64,000 nucleotides of DNA from Chloranthus sessilifolius (GCA_021018995.1 CM037585.1:118008331-118072330); one strand, 5' to 3'. Positions 44,859-56,030 are shown, counted from the first letter of the stretch. Notes: generated by a model from the letters alone, not told the origin. Numbers and translations: made by a program.

Positions 44859-45012
44859 GGACGAGAGATTTTATATAGACAAAGTGATGGTGGCTGATGT
44901 GGCGCTATGCAATTGACTGAAAGAGCGGCGGGACTTAATTAATGCAGGTCGGCACAATCAATCACATCGTGACACATCAGCCGCCTGCACTTTGTCCTCA
45001 ATAAATCTGTCC
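44859..45012. mobile_element. Small fold-back MITE, GGACAGAT family, copy 2
   Basis: Left GGACGAGAGATTTTATATAG, ACAAAGTGATGGTGGCTGAT pairs with right ATCAGCCGCCTGCACTTTGT, CCTCAATAAATCTGTCC. Same family as 41,877-42,012. Confidence 0.72.
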
Positions 45013-45439
45013 TCCCTTTATAATTTTCCTTCAAAGAATGGCCCATTCAAGAGTAACAGGTAAGCAATCACCAGCCTTGGTGCTTACATCCAATCCCCAG
45101 TACTCCTCCCTTTTCCATCCTAACCACAAGTCCTCAAGATACCTCCTAAACCCAAGACTAACCGATCTTCCCTTCTCATCTTCTTGGCTTCGTGCTTGAT
45201 AAACGAAAAAAGAGCCGAGGAAGGGCATGTAGCCCAACTAGCTGTTAGAAATTCAACTCACACTACAAACATCCGATTGCGATGAATGCAGAAAAATAAG
45301 AAGATGCAAGAAAACAATCACACACAACATAAAGATTTACATGGTTTAGTCAATCGAGGGTTACATCCACAGGAATACATGCACTATTTATGAACGTTTA
45401 CAATGCGTGCACTCTCTTCTCTCTAATCACTACAAAAAT

Positions 45440-45775
45440 AGTAACCTACGCCGACGGCTCCCCGCCGTCGGCGTAGAGTATCAAAGCCGTCGGCAAAACA
45501 AATCGCCGACGGCTGTAATATCTACGCCGGCGCCGACACACCGTCGGTACTATTCTCGTCAGGGAATCTAACCACCGACGGTTTTCAGCTGTCGGCGTAA
45601 GTCATGAATCTACGCCGACAGCGGATGCCGTTGGCGTAGGGTAATTAAATTTTTTTTTAAATTTATATAAATTTTATATAAATACTCCTACGCCGACGGC
45701 TCATGCCGTCGGCATAGGTGTTTTAAAAAATATTTTAAATAATCTATGCCGACGGCGGCAGCCGTCGTCGTAGGC
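45440..45775. repeat. Left subterminal repeat array of the CACTA element
   Basis: Seven inverted pairs such as ACGCCGACGGCTCC / CCGCCGTCGGCGTAG, CGCCGACGGCTG, ACGCCGACAGCGGATG, CCTACGCCGACGGCTCATG / CCGTCGGCATAGG. In Spm/CACTA elements, subterminal 10-15 bp repeats are bound by the accessory transposition protein (known for maize Spm TNPA). Here each box comes as a hairpin. The right end has only one pair. Confidence 0.8.
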
Positions 45776-45976
45776 CCTTTTTTTTTTTACAAATTTTTAG
45801 GGTGATGGAGAAGGAGCAGAAGCAAGACGCGAACCATGGTAACGACCAACTGGCACTAGAAGTTCAGGTCTAAATTGAGGTTCTGCATCATCGCCTCTTC
45901 CTAGTCATAAGAAACGCAATAATCTATTTTGTACTTCCCAAGTCAAGCCACAATAACATGCCAGATCAAGAATTAC

Positions 45977-46150
45977 CTTTAGTATAGCCAATGCCGATTT
46001 CTCCATGTTTAGTGTGTAAAGATGCACCGCTTTAATCCCATGAGCTAAAATCTTCTTGCACATTTCAGTTCCAAGGTGAATTCCATAGGCTTTGACAGCC
46101 TCTTCATTGTCCTTAATGGGCTCAAGAGCAGCTGTAATCTCAGATGGTAC
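45977..46150 (-). pseudogene. MTHFR: Captured MTHFR exon B (methylenetetrahydrofolate reductase)
   Basis: Exactly 58 codons in phase 0 on the minus strand: [40 protein letters not shown] and a final [18 protein letters not shown], the MTHFR catalytic-barrel segment that follows the CKTK of exon A. Intact splice borders: CAG acceptor at 46,153-46,151 and GT donor at 45,976-45,975. MTHFR reduces 5,10-methylene- to 5-methyl-tetrahydrofolate. Only this and the adjoining exon are present, inside a CACTA transposon, so it cannot give a working enzyme. Confidence 0.93.
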
Positions 46151-46636
46151 CTGCAATATGACAGTAAAACCAACAGTAACTTAATATTAGCCATAATACC
46201 ACACGCATGCCATCTACACTAAGAAATTGTTTTTTTTAACATTGGATCTAGACTGGTTTAGAAATTTCTAGATGGTATGTCCAAGAACAGAATTATCATG
46301 ACTAGAGTTAGCTTCTGCAATGATTTGCCATTTTCTGAGGGGCTACCAAATCAACTCAGATCTCCCCATGGAGAGTAGTTTGCCAAGTCTTGAGTTGCAA
46401 ACTTTGGCAAAGAAGAGAAAAGGTAGAATGAACTCCAAAAAGTTGACAACTAAGCAAGAGAGAGAATGGCGTCTTCCTAATGACAATATCCAACTTCAAG
46501 ATTACAATGCCAACGTCCTAATGACAATATCCAACTTCATTTGTCAACAGATCTAATTTACTATCTCATAAAACCAATAAGAAACTGAGGATGCACCTTG
46601 CCTATAAAAGGGAGCTCTGCAAGAGAGAGAATGTAC

Positions 46637-46810
46637 CTTAGTTTTGCAAAACCCAGTCATGCGCAAGAAGCCCTTGTAGCTATTAATTGGCATAATGCCT
46701 GGTACAATAGGGCATTTTATTCCTATTGCTCGACAGTCATTCACAAACTTAAGAAAAATATCGGTATCATAAAACAGTTGGGTAACAATGAGATCTGCTC
46801 CAGCATCAAC
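46637..46810 (-). pseudogene. MTHFR: Captured MTHFR exon A
   Basis: Also exactly 58 codons, phase 0: [58 protein letters not shown]. This is the TIM-barrel region containing the conserved [10 protein letters not shown] strand. TAG acceptor (46,811-46,813) and GT donor (46,636-46,635) are present. It directly precedes exon B in the gene and is separated from it by a 486-bp intron. Few coding substitutions and no stop, so the capture looks recent or was under constraint until recently. Confidence 0.94.
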
Positions 46811-46814
46811 CTAT

Positions 46815-49130
46815 ATGTTATGTTTAAATATTAAATATATGTATAATAAAATACTAGAGTCGAGCATTGCAACAATCATATTCCTAAATAACCCTCTTAA
46901 TAGGGTAGCTAAATGAGCAACAGCATGTTGTCCATTGATAAAAATATACCAATTCGAATGTCGCACTTGACTGAACAATATTCCTCCCAGATTTTCAAGG
47001 CTCACGGATTAACTAATCTCCATGCAAAAGCTAATGTTATCCCACAATTTGGAAACCACAGAAAATACCAGGCACAACTCCTGAAGGAAACTTTTCTCCA
47101 TATAAAAACAAGGAAAACTGAACCACACGTCCACACAGAATGAGTGCCGACTACAGATATAATCGACAAACAAGAAAAAAAATTTGAGTGGAAGCTGAAT
47201 ACCAGATTTTAGTATGCTCATTGCATCTCCTATGTAACATCATTCCAAATGCATAAACAAGAACAATTTTGGATCCCACATTTTCTAATCAACCAATCTC
47301 TAACCAAAAGATAATGTATTAGGTGCAAGTCCGATTTTTGAGCAGTTTCTCTTGGATTAGAAGTAGGATTCGAGTCTCCTATATAAAGGGAAAGTTCATG
47401 GATGAATAAGAGAGCTTTTGTGAGAGTTTCTCAAAAGAGAAAAACTTGGGTGAATATTTTGGAGAGGTATGAGGATTTGAAACCACTATGAGGATTTGAT
47501 AATTGTATTAGGTGCATGAGATAGACCACGATCAAAGACAGTATCATAATCATAAATTAAAAGAGAGAACAACTCATGAAGGAAGAAAAAACACTCACTG
47601 CTGGACCATCATCACGGCCATTAATTCCTAATAATTGAGAGCCAGGCCTATTAGTCGTTCGGATTAGAACACCTGTAGGCATAAATACATACACCATCAA
47701 GGAAACAGATGAGTACAGTCATACAAAAATTCAGTTCGTTTTATATTAGGGAGACTCAAGAGGTCCTTTGAGTTGGTAATACCATGTGAAGCAATTGAAT
47801 CAGATGATCCACTTACCATAGTTGTTTTTAGTTCCGTCAACGGGAAGGACTACATAATAGGTACCAAAAGGCCACAACAAATTCAATGACACTAGCTGAG
47901 ATGGGAACATATAACATCAAAACAAAAATAATATAATGTTGGGTCGAAAATAGCAACAAAAAAATAAAAAAAATACAAAAATCAGTTCAACCGATACTCT
48001 AAAAAACCCAAAATATCATACTAAACCTTCACAAAATGGCTTCAATCAAAGGACAAATGATAATCCTGGCATTCATACTCTAGCTACGATGCACGCAGGC
48101 TAGAAAAATTGAGGAAACAAAGGCTAAAACTATTTGTGTCCTAGATAGTGTCTCTAATACATGATATTTTTCAATTTTGAAAAAAAAACCAAGACTCTCA
48201 AACGACACCACTAATCATTTAACCCTTTTGCAGGATGAATCTGTATGAGATACAAACATAACAAAATGTATCATAGCCGGCTTAATCAGTCGACGAAGTT
48301 CATGATGACAAGAAGTGAAATGAGGGTGTGAGAAGAAAAGCGATTGAATCTTATTTTTTTGTTTAAAGATAAACTAACTAAATCAATTTCATCCATATAT
48401 GCTCAAATCCACCAAAACAAATAAATCGTCCCAAAAAAATTTGTAGCTCAAAATAAAAAAAGTCCATGAAGAAAACAAAAAGATCATTATCAGTGTGATC
48501 AAATCTACAACTCTCAGATTGAAAAGAAAAAAAACATATATCAGAAAAACCAAAATAAAAACAAATAACTCCTTGCAGTTCCAAATGCACAAAACATGCA
48601 AAGAAGAAAAATTACAAATGGTGACCTAAACTAATAGTGTTTTTTTCTTAAACTTACTAAATCAATTTCATCCCTATCATGCCCATATGCACCAGAAAAG
48701 TAAATAATGAAAAGAAAAGATAAAAAGTAGATAAAAAATACAAAAAAACCCATAAAAACGAAAAGATAATACCAGTGTGATCGAATCCACAACTCTCAGA
48801 TTAAAAAAAAAATAATAAAAATAACAAAATAAGAGCAAATGACCTCCTTTCAATTGCAAATTCAACAAAACAAAATATGCGAGGAACAAAAAATACAAAT
48901 GGTGATCTTAAAATGGTGGTTATTTTTTCTTTTAACTAACTATATCAATTTCATCCCTATCATGCCCAACACACCACAAAAAAAAAAAACTGATGGATAC
49001 ATCACTCAAATTCACAACTTTCAGATTTAAAAAAAATACATATATAAGAAATACCCAGATAAAAACAACTTCCAAAATCAAGTAAACTGGATTTAAAAAA
49101 TAAAACAAATGATCTGAAAAAAAAAACCTC
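46815..49130. other. Remaining body of the CACTA element
   Basis: AT-rich intron-like sequence. 48,360-48,960 contains three similar copies of CTAAATCAATTTCATCC..CCACAACTCTCAGATT (about 48,374, 48,657, 48,943), an internal tandem duplication with a period near 285 bp. No transposase was found. Confidence 0.5.
47599..47672 (-). pseudogene. Captured exon-like segment of unknown gene
   Basis: A 74-bp open segment between a CAG acceptor (47,675-47,673) and a GTGAGT donor (from 47,598): VLIRTTNRPGSQ and LLGINGRDDGPA. It does not fit MTHFR, so the element holds pieces of at least two genes. I could not identify it. Confidence 0.55.
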
Positions 49131-49133
49131 TCT

Positions 49134-49262
49134 GTGGATCCTCTCCCCACCATCTCTTCCTCCACCAACTACCATTGGCCGCGTCGACACCACAACACAA
49201 TCATCTGTGGCCACAAATCCAATGCGTGGAGAACACCAGACATCAGGAACACCAACCACACC
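49134..49262 (-). pseudogene. Exon-like coding segment in the CACTA element
   Basis: An open stretch GVPDVWCSPRIGFVATDDC, VVVSTRPMVV, GGGRDGGERIHRE ends at a GAGAG|GT donor-like site (about 49,134), preceded by a CAG about 130 bp upstream. It looks like a real exon by composition, but I do not recognise the gene. Confidence 0.4.
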
Positions 49263-49379
49263 AGAGATCTTACTGCTTTAAGCTCGATTTCTTCCCCAAT
49301 AACCTTGCATCAACAGAGTGAATTTTCAGAAAAACCTTAACACAACAAATAAAAAAAAAGAAAGCAGTGAGATTGAAGA

Positions 49380-49940
49380 TACTACGAGGATGAGATCAGG
49401 GAGATATTTTAGAGGATTGGAGCGCTCGATCGGCGGAAGAAGCTGCAACCAGAGAATCCAGCTCTAAAAGCAACTTCGTTCTCTGCAACTATTCGATCTA
49501 TCGGTTTCATCACTTCTTTTCACCATCTGCAATAAGTCCATGACCAAAACACAGAGATCTAATCCCATATCAAAATAAAACCCCAAAACAAAGATCATTC
49601 AGATCAAAAGCGAAAATAAACACAAAAATGAAACCTTACATGTAATTGACGGCAGCATGATAACAGTCCAAGGAACCCTAGCGAGCTGAACCTGCACCGA
49701 TTTCCACCACCCAACTCTTGATCGAAAACAAAACACGCGAGCAGCAAAAGAAAGGCCTAAGTTACTTGAATCGCCTGAGATTAGATAAACTCTAGTCTTG
49801 GCAGGATTAGGGCTTAGTTTGGGGGTTTCGATGGGAGTGGCGGAGGAGGAGAGAAGCTAGCTAGGGTTTCAGAGGGGAGTTCGGGAAAAGGGAGAAGGGT
49901 TTGAGTTCGTGAGAAGGGAGGTCCTGTGAAGGAAAAAAAA
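49380..49940 (-). other. Captured promoter-proximal/5'-UTR-like sequence
   Basis: The minus strand is a CT-rich leader followed by an AG|ATGGTGAAAAGAAGTG start-like exon (about 49,530) that closes after 20 codons. It reads like the first exon(s) of a plant gene. Source gene not recognised. Confidence 0.4.
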
Positions 49941-49944
49941 ATGA

Positions 49945-49952
49945 TTTATATA
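49945..49952 (-). promoter_or_regulatory. TATA box of the captured minus-strand gene start
   Basis: Minus strand TATATAAA, about 130 bp inside the right TIR. It is followed by a CT-rich leader with an AAACCCTAG telo-box (about 49,860), both typical of plant 5' UTRs. It could drive a chimeric transcript through the captured exons. Confidence 0.6.
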
Positions 49953-50639
49953 GGGCTCGACAAAGTGGGTCATGGGCGTTAAGTGGAGTGGCCGGGTTGG
50001 CTCTCGGGGTATGGCCCAAATCTTCCCCTACACCGACGGCTTCTAAATTTCCGCCGTCGGCGTATGCTATATTTTTTGTAGTGAATGCACTTTCAAACAA
50101 GATCAAACATGATCTTCAACAGTAAAATCATTGTTAAACCATGGACGATGTCCTTCAAAGAACAGAGAAGAGATTTGTCGGAATAAAATAACAATCCCGG
50201 TACAAGAATTGTTTCAATCGGATCTTCAATCCTCAAGCAATTCTTCAATACCTTACCTCTCAAAAGTAATCACATAAGTTTTTCTCTCTTGAGAAACTCT
50301 CACAAGAGCTCTCTTATTCGTCCATAAGCTTTCCTTTTATATAGGAGACCCGAATCCTACTTCTAACCCAAAAAAAATTGCTCAAAAATCAGACTCTGCA
50401 CGTAACTCAATGTCCGCAGGTCACTCGAGCAAAAACCAAAGTCGCTCGAGCGACTAAAACCCGAGAAAAAATCCTTCACCATAGTGCGCAGGTTGCTCAA
50501 GCGAGAACCAACATCGCTCGAGCAACTTTTCCCTAAAAGTTTGCTCCATGTTAGTGTTCACCTTGCTCGAGCGGATTTGGTTTCCACTTGAGCGAGCCAA
50601 CGTTGGGGTTAAACTTAAAAATAACAATCTCCACCTAAG

Positions 50640-51405
50640 TTTCATCCCCAATCACGTCACAGCCCCAACGGGCATCAACATCTTCGACAAGTATTAATCA
50701 AGATTAAGCAATGCCTAAACTTATTCTGTGTAACCAGCTTGGTCAACATATCCGTTGCGTTCTCTTTTGTATCGATCTTCTCAACCGATATTTCTTCATC
50801 TTCTATCATATCTCTACTAAAATGATATCGGACATCTATATGCTTTGTTCTAGCATGAAAAACTTGATTCTTTGACTATTGCAGAAGATATCAGTGCTCT
50901 CATCAACCTCACCAAATTCACTAACCAAACATTTAAGTCATAAGACTTCCTTAGCTGCTTCAGTAGCCATTATATACTCTGCTTTAGTAGTTGACAACGC
51001 AACTATCCCTTGGATCATAGATTTTCAACTGATTACTCCACCTACCAAGACAAACACGTATTCTGTGGTTGACCTTCTTTTGTCAATGTCACTAGTGTAG
51101 TCGGAATCGACATAACCGTAAAAATCCAACTTGTATGTATCTCCATCTTCAAACATCAAACCATGTTCAGTTGTACTTTTTAGATATCTTAATATTCATT
51201 TCACTGCAAGCCAATTTTTCCTACCCAGATTAGACATATGCTTGCAAACCATACTCAAGGCCTGTGCTAAATCTGGACATGTACTCACCATAACATACAT
51301 CAAACTCCAAACAATATTTGCATATGAAATATTTTTCATGTATTCTCTTTCTGTCTATGTGGGCGGGCTCATCTTCTTTATGAGTTTAAAATGCCCTGTA
51401 AGAGG
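50640..51405 (-). pseudogene. Copia RT connection and RNase H fragment
   Basis: Minus-strand translation gives LMYVMVSTCPDLAQALSMVC, GRKNWLAVKWILRYLKST, the RNase H signature YVDSDYTSDIDKRRSTTEYVF with GGVIS(stop)KS, and ALSTTKAEYMA..EAAKE. One Trp is a TGA stop (complement near 51,023) and a small indel follows the AEY motif. The order is the conserved copia end. Upstream RT is lost at 51,405. Confidence 0.9.
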
Positions 51406-51415
51406 ATTTGATACA

Positions 51416-54400
51416 CACTACGTGAAAATGTGCAAAATACAACACTAATGGTGCAAAACTAACAACTGATTAAAGCAGTAATAAATAAATTCATTGCCTA
51501 AAGCAGTCATTTAGTCGGTTATAACTGTAGTTTTTCAAGAAAAGGATGGGCGGGTAATTGTGAATTTGTTATAGGGGCAAACTTGCCCATTTAACTAATA
51601 TATCTTATAAATACCAAATTCTCAATAGAAAAGAAAGAGTAATACTTAAGACCCCTATCTGCTCTTTCTTTCTCCATTACTGAACCCTTGCGGGACTGTC
51701 CTCTCTCTCACAAAACCACCACTCCGCCTCCTTCTTCCGCATCCTCTCTTTAACTGAAGAAAACACTAGGGACGTGCAACTCTATCAGAACCCCTAATTC
51801 CAAAACTCTTCTCTCCTCTCTTTATATCTCTAACAAAATTGCCCATCTCCCAAACCTCTTTTCTTTCTCTCTAAAACCCTAGCCTCTCTGTCCTCTTCCT
51901 CCCTCTCTCGACAAACCCTAGGTTTTTGGTCTTCTTCAACAAATCAATCCATTTTCTGATCGAAATCAGCTTATGAATCCAGTATTTTATCAGTTTCTTC
52001 TTCATTTTTTCAGATCTCGTGCATGATTCGATTGAGTTTGCTGCAGACTAACCAATTTTACCACAAGTTAGGGTTTATAATTTTCTTGTTTTCTGTTTCA
52101 GACCAAGTATAGAGTCTATAGACGGCAGCGATAGATTAATCATTTTTTACTTTGAGTTTCCTATGTTATGTTATGTTATTTATTTTAAATTCTTTTAATT
52201 CTATAGAATATATTTAGGGTTCATGTTTCTGCTTCATCTTGTTACTCATGAAATCTTTTGCATCCAGAGGATCGATTGTGGAATCAAGCCGTCAGTGGCA
52301 GAGCTGGAATTCGGTTCCTCGTTTTCGATCTGCTCGAGTAAAACTTTTTTCGAATCTCATGCTAGAAATCCGGATACGAGTTGATGGTATGTTAGGGAGA
52401 TTTTTATGTTGCCACATTTCCTATATATTTTTGTATATTCTAGGGTTATTGTCTCTGAAACTTCTATTGTTATCTGCTTTTGTAGTTTGTGTATATTTTT
52501 CAGATTCTGATTTGAGCTATCTTCACATCTATGGGGAATTATATTTTGTAAAAAATAAAAATTGTTTTTTTTTTCCTGCTGTTATTTTGTTGTTGCATGT
52601 TGTTCTTTGAATAGCTTCGTCTTGCCAAACACACCAGTTTCCTGAATCGAAGCTTATACTGAACCTCTTTCCAAAGTGTTTCTGAAAGAACGATTTAAAG
52701 CACAAAAGTCATAACTGAATCATAAGAAACCCTTACTAAATACTATTCTCAACCCATTTAGGTTTTCCAACATATTATATTTTGTCTTCATGGTAAATTT
52801 ATTGCAGTCTTCCCTACTGTACTTAATATCAAGCAAAATAGGGATATAAGGAAATGAGAACCTACATTCTATTCCTATACATTGATGAGTTCCCAACAAC
52901 CAAAGAATAATCTCTGGGTACCCTTCACCTCGGCTAGGAATCCATCAAAAAATTAGTGCAAGAAAATAGGATAGGAAAAAGATAACCTTGTGTAAATTAC
53001 AATATCATTAATTACATTGGCTGATCATTAACATAGACCCATATTCATCCCAAGAGAAAACAATTTGAGAATCTCGTCCACTCACAAGGGATCCTAAGAC
53101 AAAGAAGCAAAACCCTATACATACCTGAGCAGAGATTTCACTGTCTTCTTTAGCATTTGATAAATCATTGCGACCAAATTAAGCTTCCGCAACTAGACCT
53201 TTGTTATTTCAATGCTATCACAGCCTAATGGCACTAAATTCCAAAAGAGGAAGCCCCACCCCAGATCGAAGAATGAAGAAACGCACCTTGGTAGACTTCA
53301 AGAGCTCTTATTCAGCATATCTGTCCCACTCCATCTCGGGGCGGGGTTAAAATACCATAAGGTTAAAAAACTATATAGGGAATATGGCTGAGCACAAAAA
53401 TTGGCACCATATCATTGATCTACTTTACTTGAATAGTAAAAGCCTTAGTCCTATCTTAGGGCATTCAGACAGTCATGCAAGCTTATCATTTATACCAATT
53501 TGTATTGGCTATAAAAATAGGAAAATGCTGGTTTGTACTGCCCAGTTTCCGTAGAAAGCCACGTAAGCAATATAAATTGATTCTAAATCATGATTTGGTT
53601 TTGGTGGATATCCTTCTTTTAGCAATTCACAAGTTTTAAAGAATGACTTTGGTTGAGCTTATTTGCCTAGGATTCTATTAAAGACTTCACATATCAGAGA
53701 GCCAAGCAATTTATTTGCTTATGCTTGAAATCTGTAGAAGTCAAATGATCAGAATAGCATTCTATTAAAAGGCATTTACTCTGTTTTCAAAACAGAGTAA
53801 GACTAACACCCCCGTTGTTTCATAAAGATCAAGTTTGGATTTGGTAGAGATGGTGGCTTTCCTGCAAGTTCCCTAAAACTGACTTTGAGTCTATGAGTTG
53901 TTCAAAAGATTAGGGCACACTAAAAGAAAATCATTTAGGTAATTGTGATTTATCAGACAGATTAGTGTAAAACACTAAATTTTTTTTATAAAAACAAATG
54001 TTATTTATTAGAAAGGTTAGGGTACTCTGAAAAATTAGAAGACAACATAATGAGCTTTTACTGATCAGGACCAACGAATTATGAGCTCCGACGGGTAAAT
54101 TTTGAGTCGATTTTTAGCCAAATTTTGAAATTGGACTGGAAATTCAAACCGAAAGGGTGCTGAAATTTTGATATGTGATCCGATCTCATGACATCATTAG
54201 CTTTTACTGATTATTTTCATGACAACATAATGAGCGTTCTAGCTTCCACATCCGTGGAGTCTATCATGCCAATTTGTCCTACAAGAGCTAAATTCACTTT
54301 GATGGTTTGATTGTTTTCATGATAATATATTTTGGTACTGCATACCCATTAATAAATTCTTTAATGCTTGAAAAGTTTATGCTATCTTCTCAGTGAGAAA

Positions 54401-55961
54401 ATTAAATTCCTCTAAAATAATATAAAACTAGAAATACATATGGCACCATCTGATGACATTTTTTGGCTGTTTCATATCATAACCCATTAGCTCCTTTTCG
54501 ATATGATACATAGAAAGTACTTGAAACAAGAGAATGACTAGGAGTCTAACTTTGTAAAAGATGCAAGTCCATTTCTCACTGAATGGTTATATGAAGCAAT
54601 CTCCCTCAACAAGGGATGAGCATGCAACATGGCCATATAGAAGTGCTACTTAAATCGCTTTGGTCTAAAATATCATACTAGGAATACCCATGTTTTTATG
54701 GAAAACACATTTGGATGTCATATGAAAAACAAAAAACCTGGGTTTATTATTGTCTTCAATTGGTAATAGTGTAATATGCTTCAAAATTTTTTTTTATTCA
54801 CCTTCCATAAAGTTTTTATTGGTGGATAATCTAGAGTTATTCAGTTGTAATATGCAAAGATCAATACACAATGATAGCATGATTTCTTATCCCATTTTTT
54901 TCCAACAGTAAGGAGCTATGAGAGTCTATGAAATAATATATCATTATGTGATGGGCATTTATTTTTAAAGGCACAGAACAAGCTAAGATCACGAAAGAAC
55001 GAGACCTAGGTATGTTACTTTTGTAATGGCTAGGTGACCATTTTGTAATGTATAATTAATTATGATAAAATTTCCAATAGAATGATAATACGGATAGGAT
55101 ATATTTGCATCTTGTTTCTGGTTATATGAAATGATGAATCTCTTGGAATGCTTTATTTATATGTTACCAATAGAATGATAATCGGGTCTTTGGCCTGATT
55201 TGGCCAACATGATATATATATATATAGTATAATTACATGATATAATGATGCGACATTGCAGCTCATTAGCCAACTGAAAAAGGTTATTACAGGCATGAGA
55301 ACATGACCTTTAAAGACTGTAACAACATCACCAAGTTTGAAGCCAGTATTAGCCATAAATTTTTTGGTGATTGCAGGATTTTAATTATATGGTAGAGTGC
55401 TTTTCAATGTAGTCTTGAGGCTAATTCTAATCTAGAACTCAAAGGAAATAAACTTGGCATGGGCCTGATTATAGAGATTCTTTTGTCCGAAAAAAGAAGA
55501 AAGATTTTGTAAGAATGATCCACTGATTTTATTGTATTCATTTAGGAGCTAATTACTGCTTCTTAATTATGTAGAGCAAAAATGAAGGAAAAAATGGCTC
55601 CTCTCTCTCCATTCCCACGCCCGTCTCCTTCTCTCTCTCCTTACTTCTTCCTCCACTAGCTCTCTTCTTCTTCTTCTTCCCTTAGCAAGCCAACTTCATT
55701 AAAGGAGCTTTAGCTTCAGAGCTTTCCACCACCTAAAATCACATTATGTTTTAGAAAGCCTTAATGTTTTTTGCCTAGATCAACATATATTGATCCCAGC
55801 CCCCTAGATCTTGGTTGGAGTTTGAAGAGCTTGGATCCTAGAGCTAACACTAGCCAAGATAGAGTTCTAATTTGATGTATCTTGTATTTTAGTGTAGGAT
55901 TTCAAATTTTGCATGAGATTTTTGGATTAGGATGAGTTAGAACTATGTTTTTGCCAGTAGT
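51416..55961. other. Unassigned 4.5 kb with a CACTA-like tip and 5'-UTR-like leader
   Basis: Begins CACTACGTGAAAATGTGC at 51,416, like a CACTA end, directly where the copia remnant stops. 51,640-52,040 is CT-rich with AAACCCTAG twice (about 51,882 and 51,914), like a plant leader. An open stretch 52,239-52,610 (MKSFASRGSIVESSRQWQ..) has no recognised domain. A matching CACTA right end was not found. The remainder to 55,961 is intron-like AT-rich sequence; a GATATATATATATATAG run lies at about 55,211-55,227. Confidence 0.4.
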
Positions 55962-56030
55962 CACTACAAAAAAAAAGGACTTTTGGAGATGGCTTTTCGA
56001 AGCCATTTCTAATAACCATTTATTGGCGGT
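55962..56030. repeat. Truncated CACTA-type terminus
   Basis: CACTACAAAAAAAAAGGACTT followed by a fold-back GAGATGGCTTTTCGAAGCCATTTC, typical of a CACTA end with a subterminal hairpin. No right end was found. Confidence 0.55.

Larger units (their letters stand above)
45428..50083. mobile_element. Non-autonomous CACTA (En/Spm) element carrying host gene fragments (Pack-CACTA)
   Basis: Ends CACTACAAAAATAG.. (45,428) and ..ATATTTTTTGTAGTG (50,083), with AAT on both sides (45,425-45,427 and 50,084-50,086), a perfect 3-bp target duplication. Left subterminal region 45,440-45,775 has seven paired inverted boxes of the TACGCCGACGGC/GCCGTCGGCGTA type. The right end has one pair (50,033-50,064). No transposase motif was recognised. 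The body carries MTHFR exons, another exon-like segment and a TATA box with a 5'-UTR-like leader, all on the minus strand. It sits inside a copia LTR, so it inserted later than that element. Confidence 0.93.
45243..50626 (-). repeat. Copia 3' LTR, split (45,243-45,427 and 50,087-50,626)
   Basis: Termini TGTTA..TAACA. The inner part, 50,422-50,596, holds six variants of the palindrome GTCGCTCGAGCGAC (50,422; 50,441 perfect; 50,492; 50,513; 50,562; 50,585). CATCCGATTGCGATGAATGC and the AGAGAAAAACTT leader are typical LTR 5'-end sequence. Removing the CACTA element and one AAT copy restores continuity. Confidence 0.82.
45243..51405 (-). mobile_element. Ty1/copia remnant on the minus strand, LTR split by a CACTA element
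   Basis: The 3' LTR, read on the plus strand, runs from TGTTAGAAATTC (45,243) to AAAAATAACA (50,626), interrupted by the CACTA element. Without it the LTR is about 725 bp. Next to it is the complement of a polypurine tract (AATCTCCACCTAAGTTTCAT). The element's RT connection and RNase H follow to about 51,405, where it is cut off. The rest of pol, gag and the 5' LTR are not in the window. Confidence 0.85.

Noticed and set aside
54974..55012. Exon-like AG|..CCTAG|GTATGT segment
   Set aside because: Only 13 residues (TEQAKITKERDL), not enough to assign, and chance splice-like borders are common in AT-rich DNA.
55153..55356. Minus-strand FKLGDVVTVFKG stretch, like an SPT5/KTF1 KOW motif
   Set aside because: Short, on the opposite strand to the GW-rich fragment, and no flanking domain; too weak to call.
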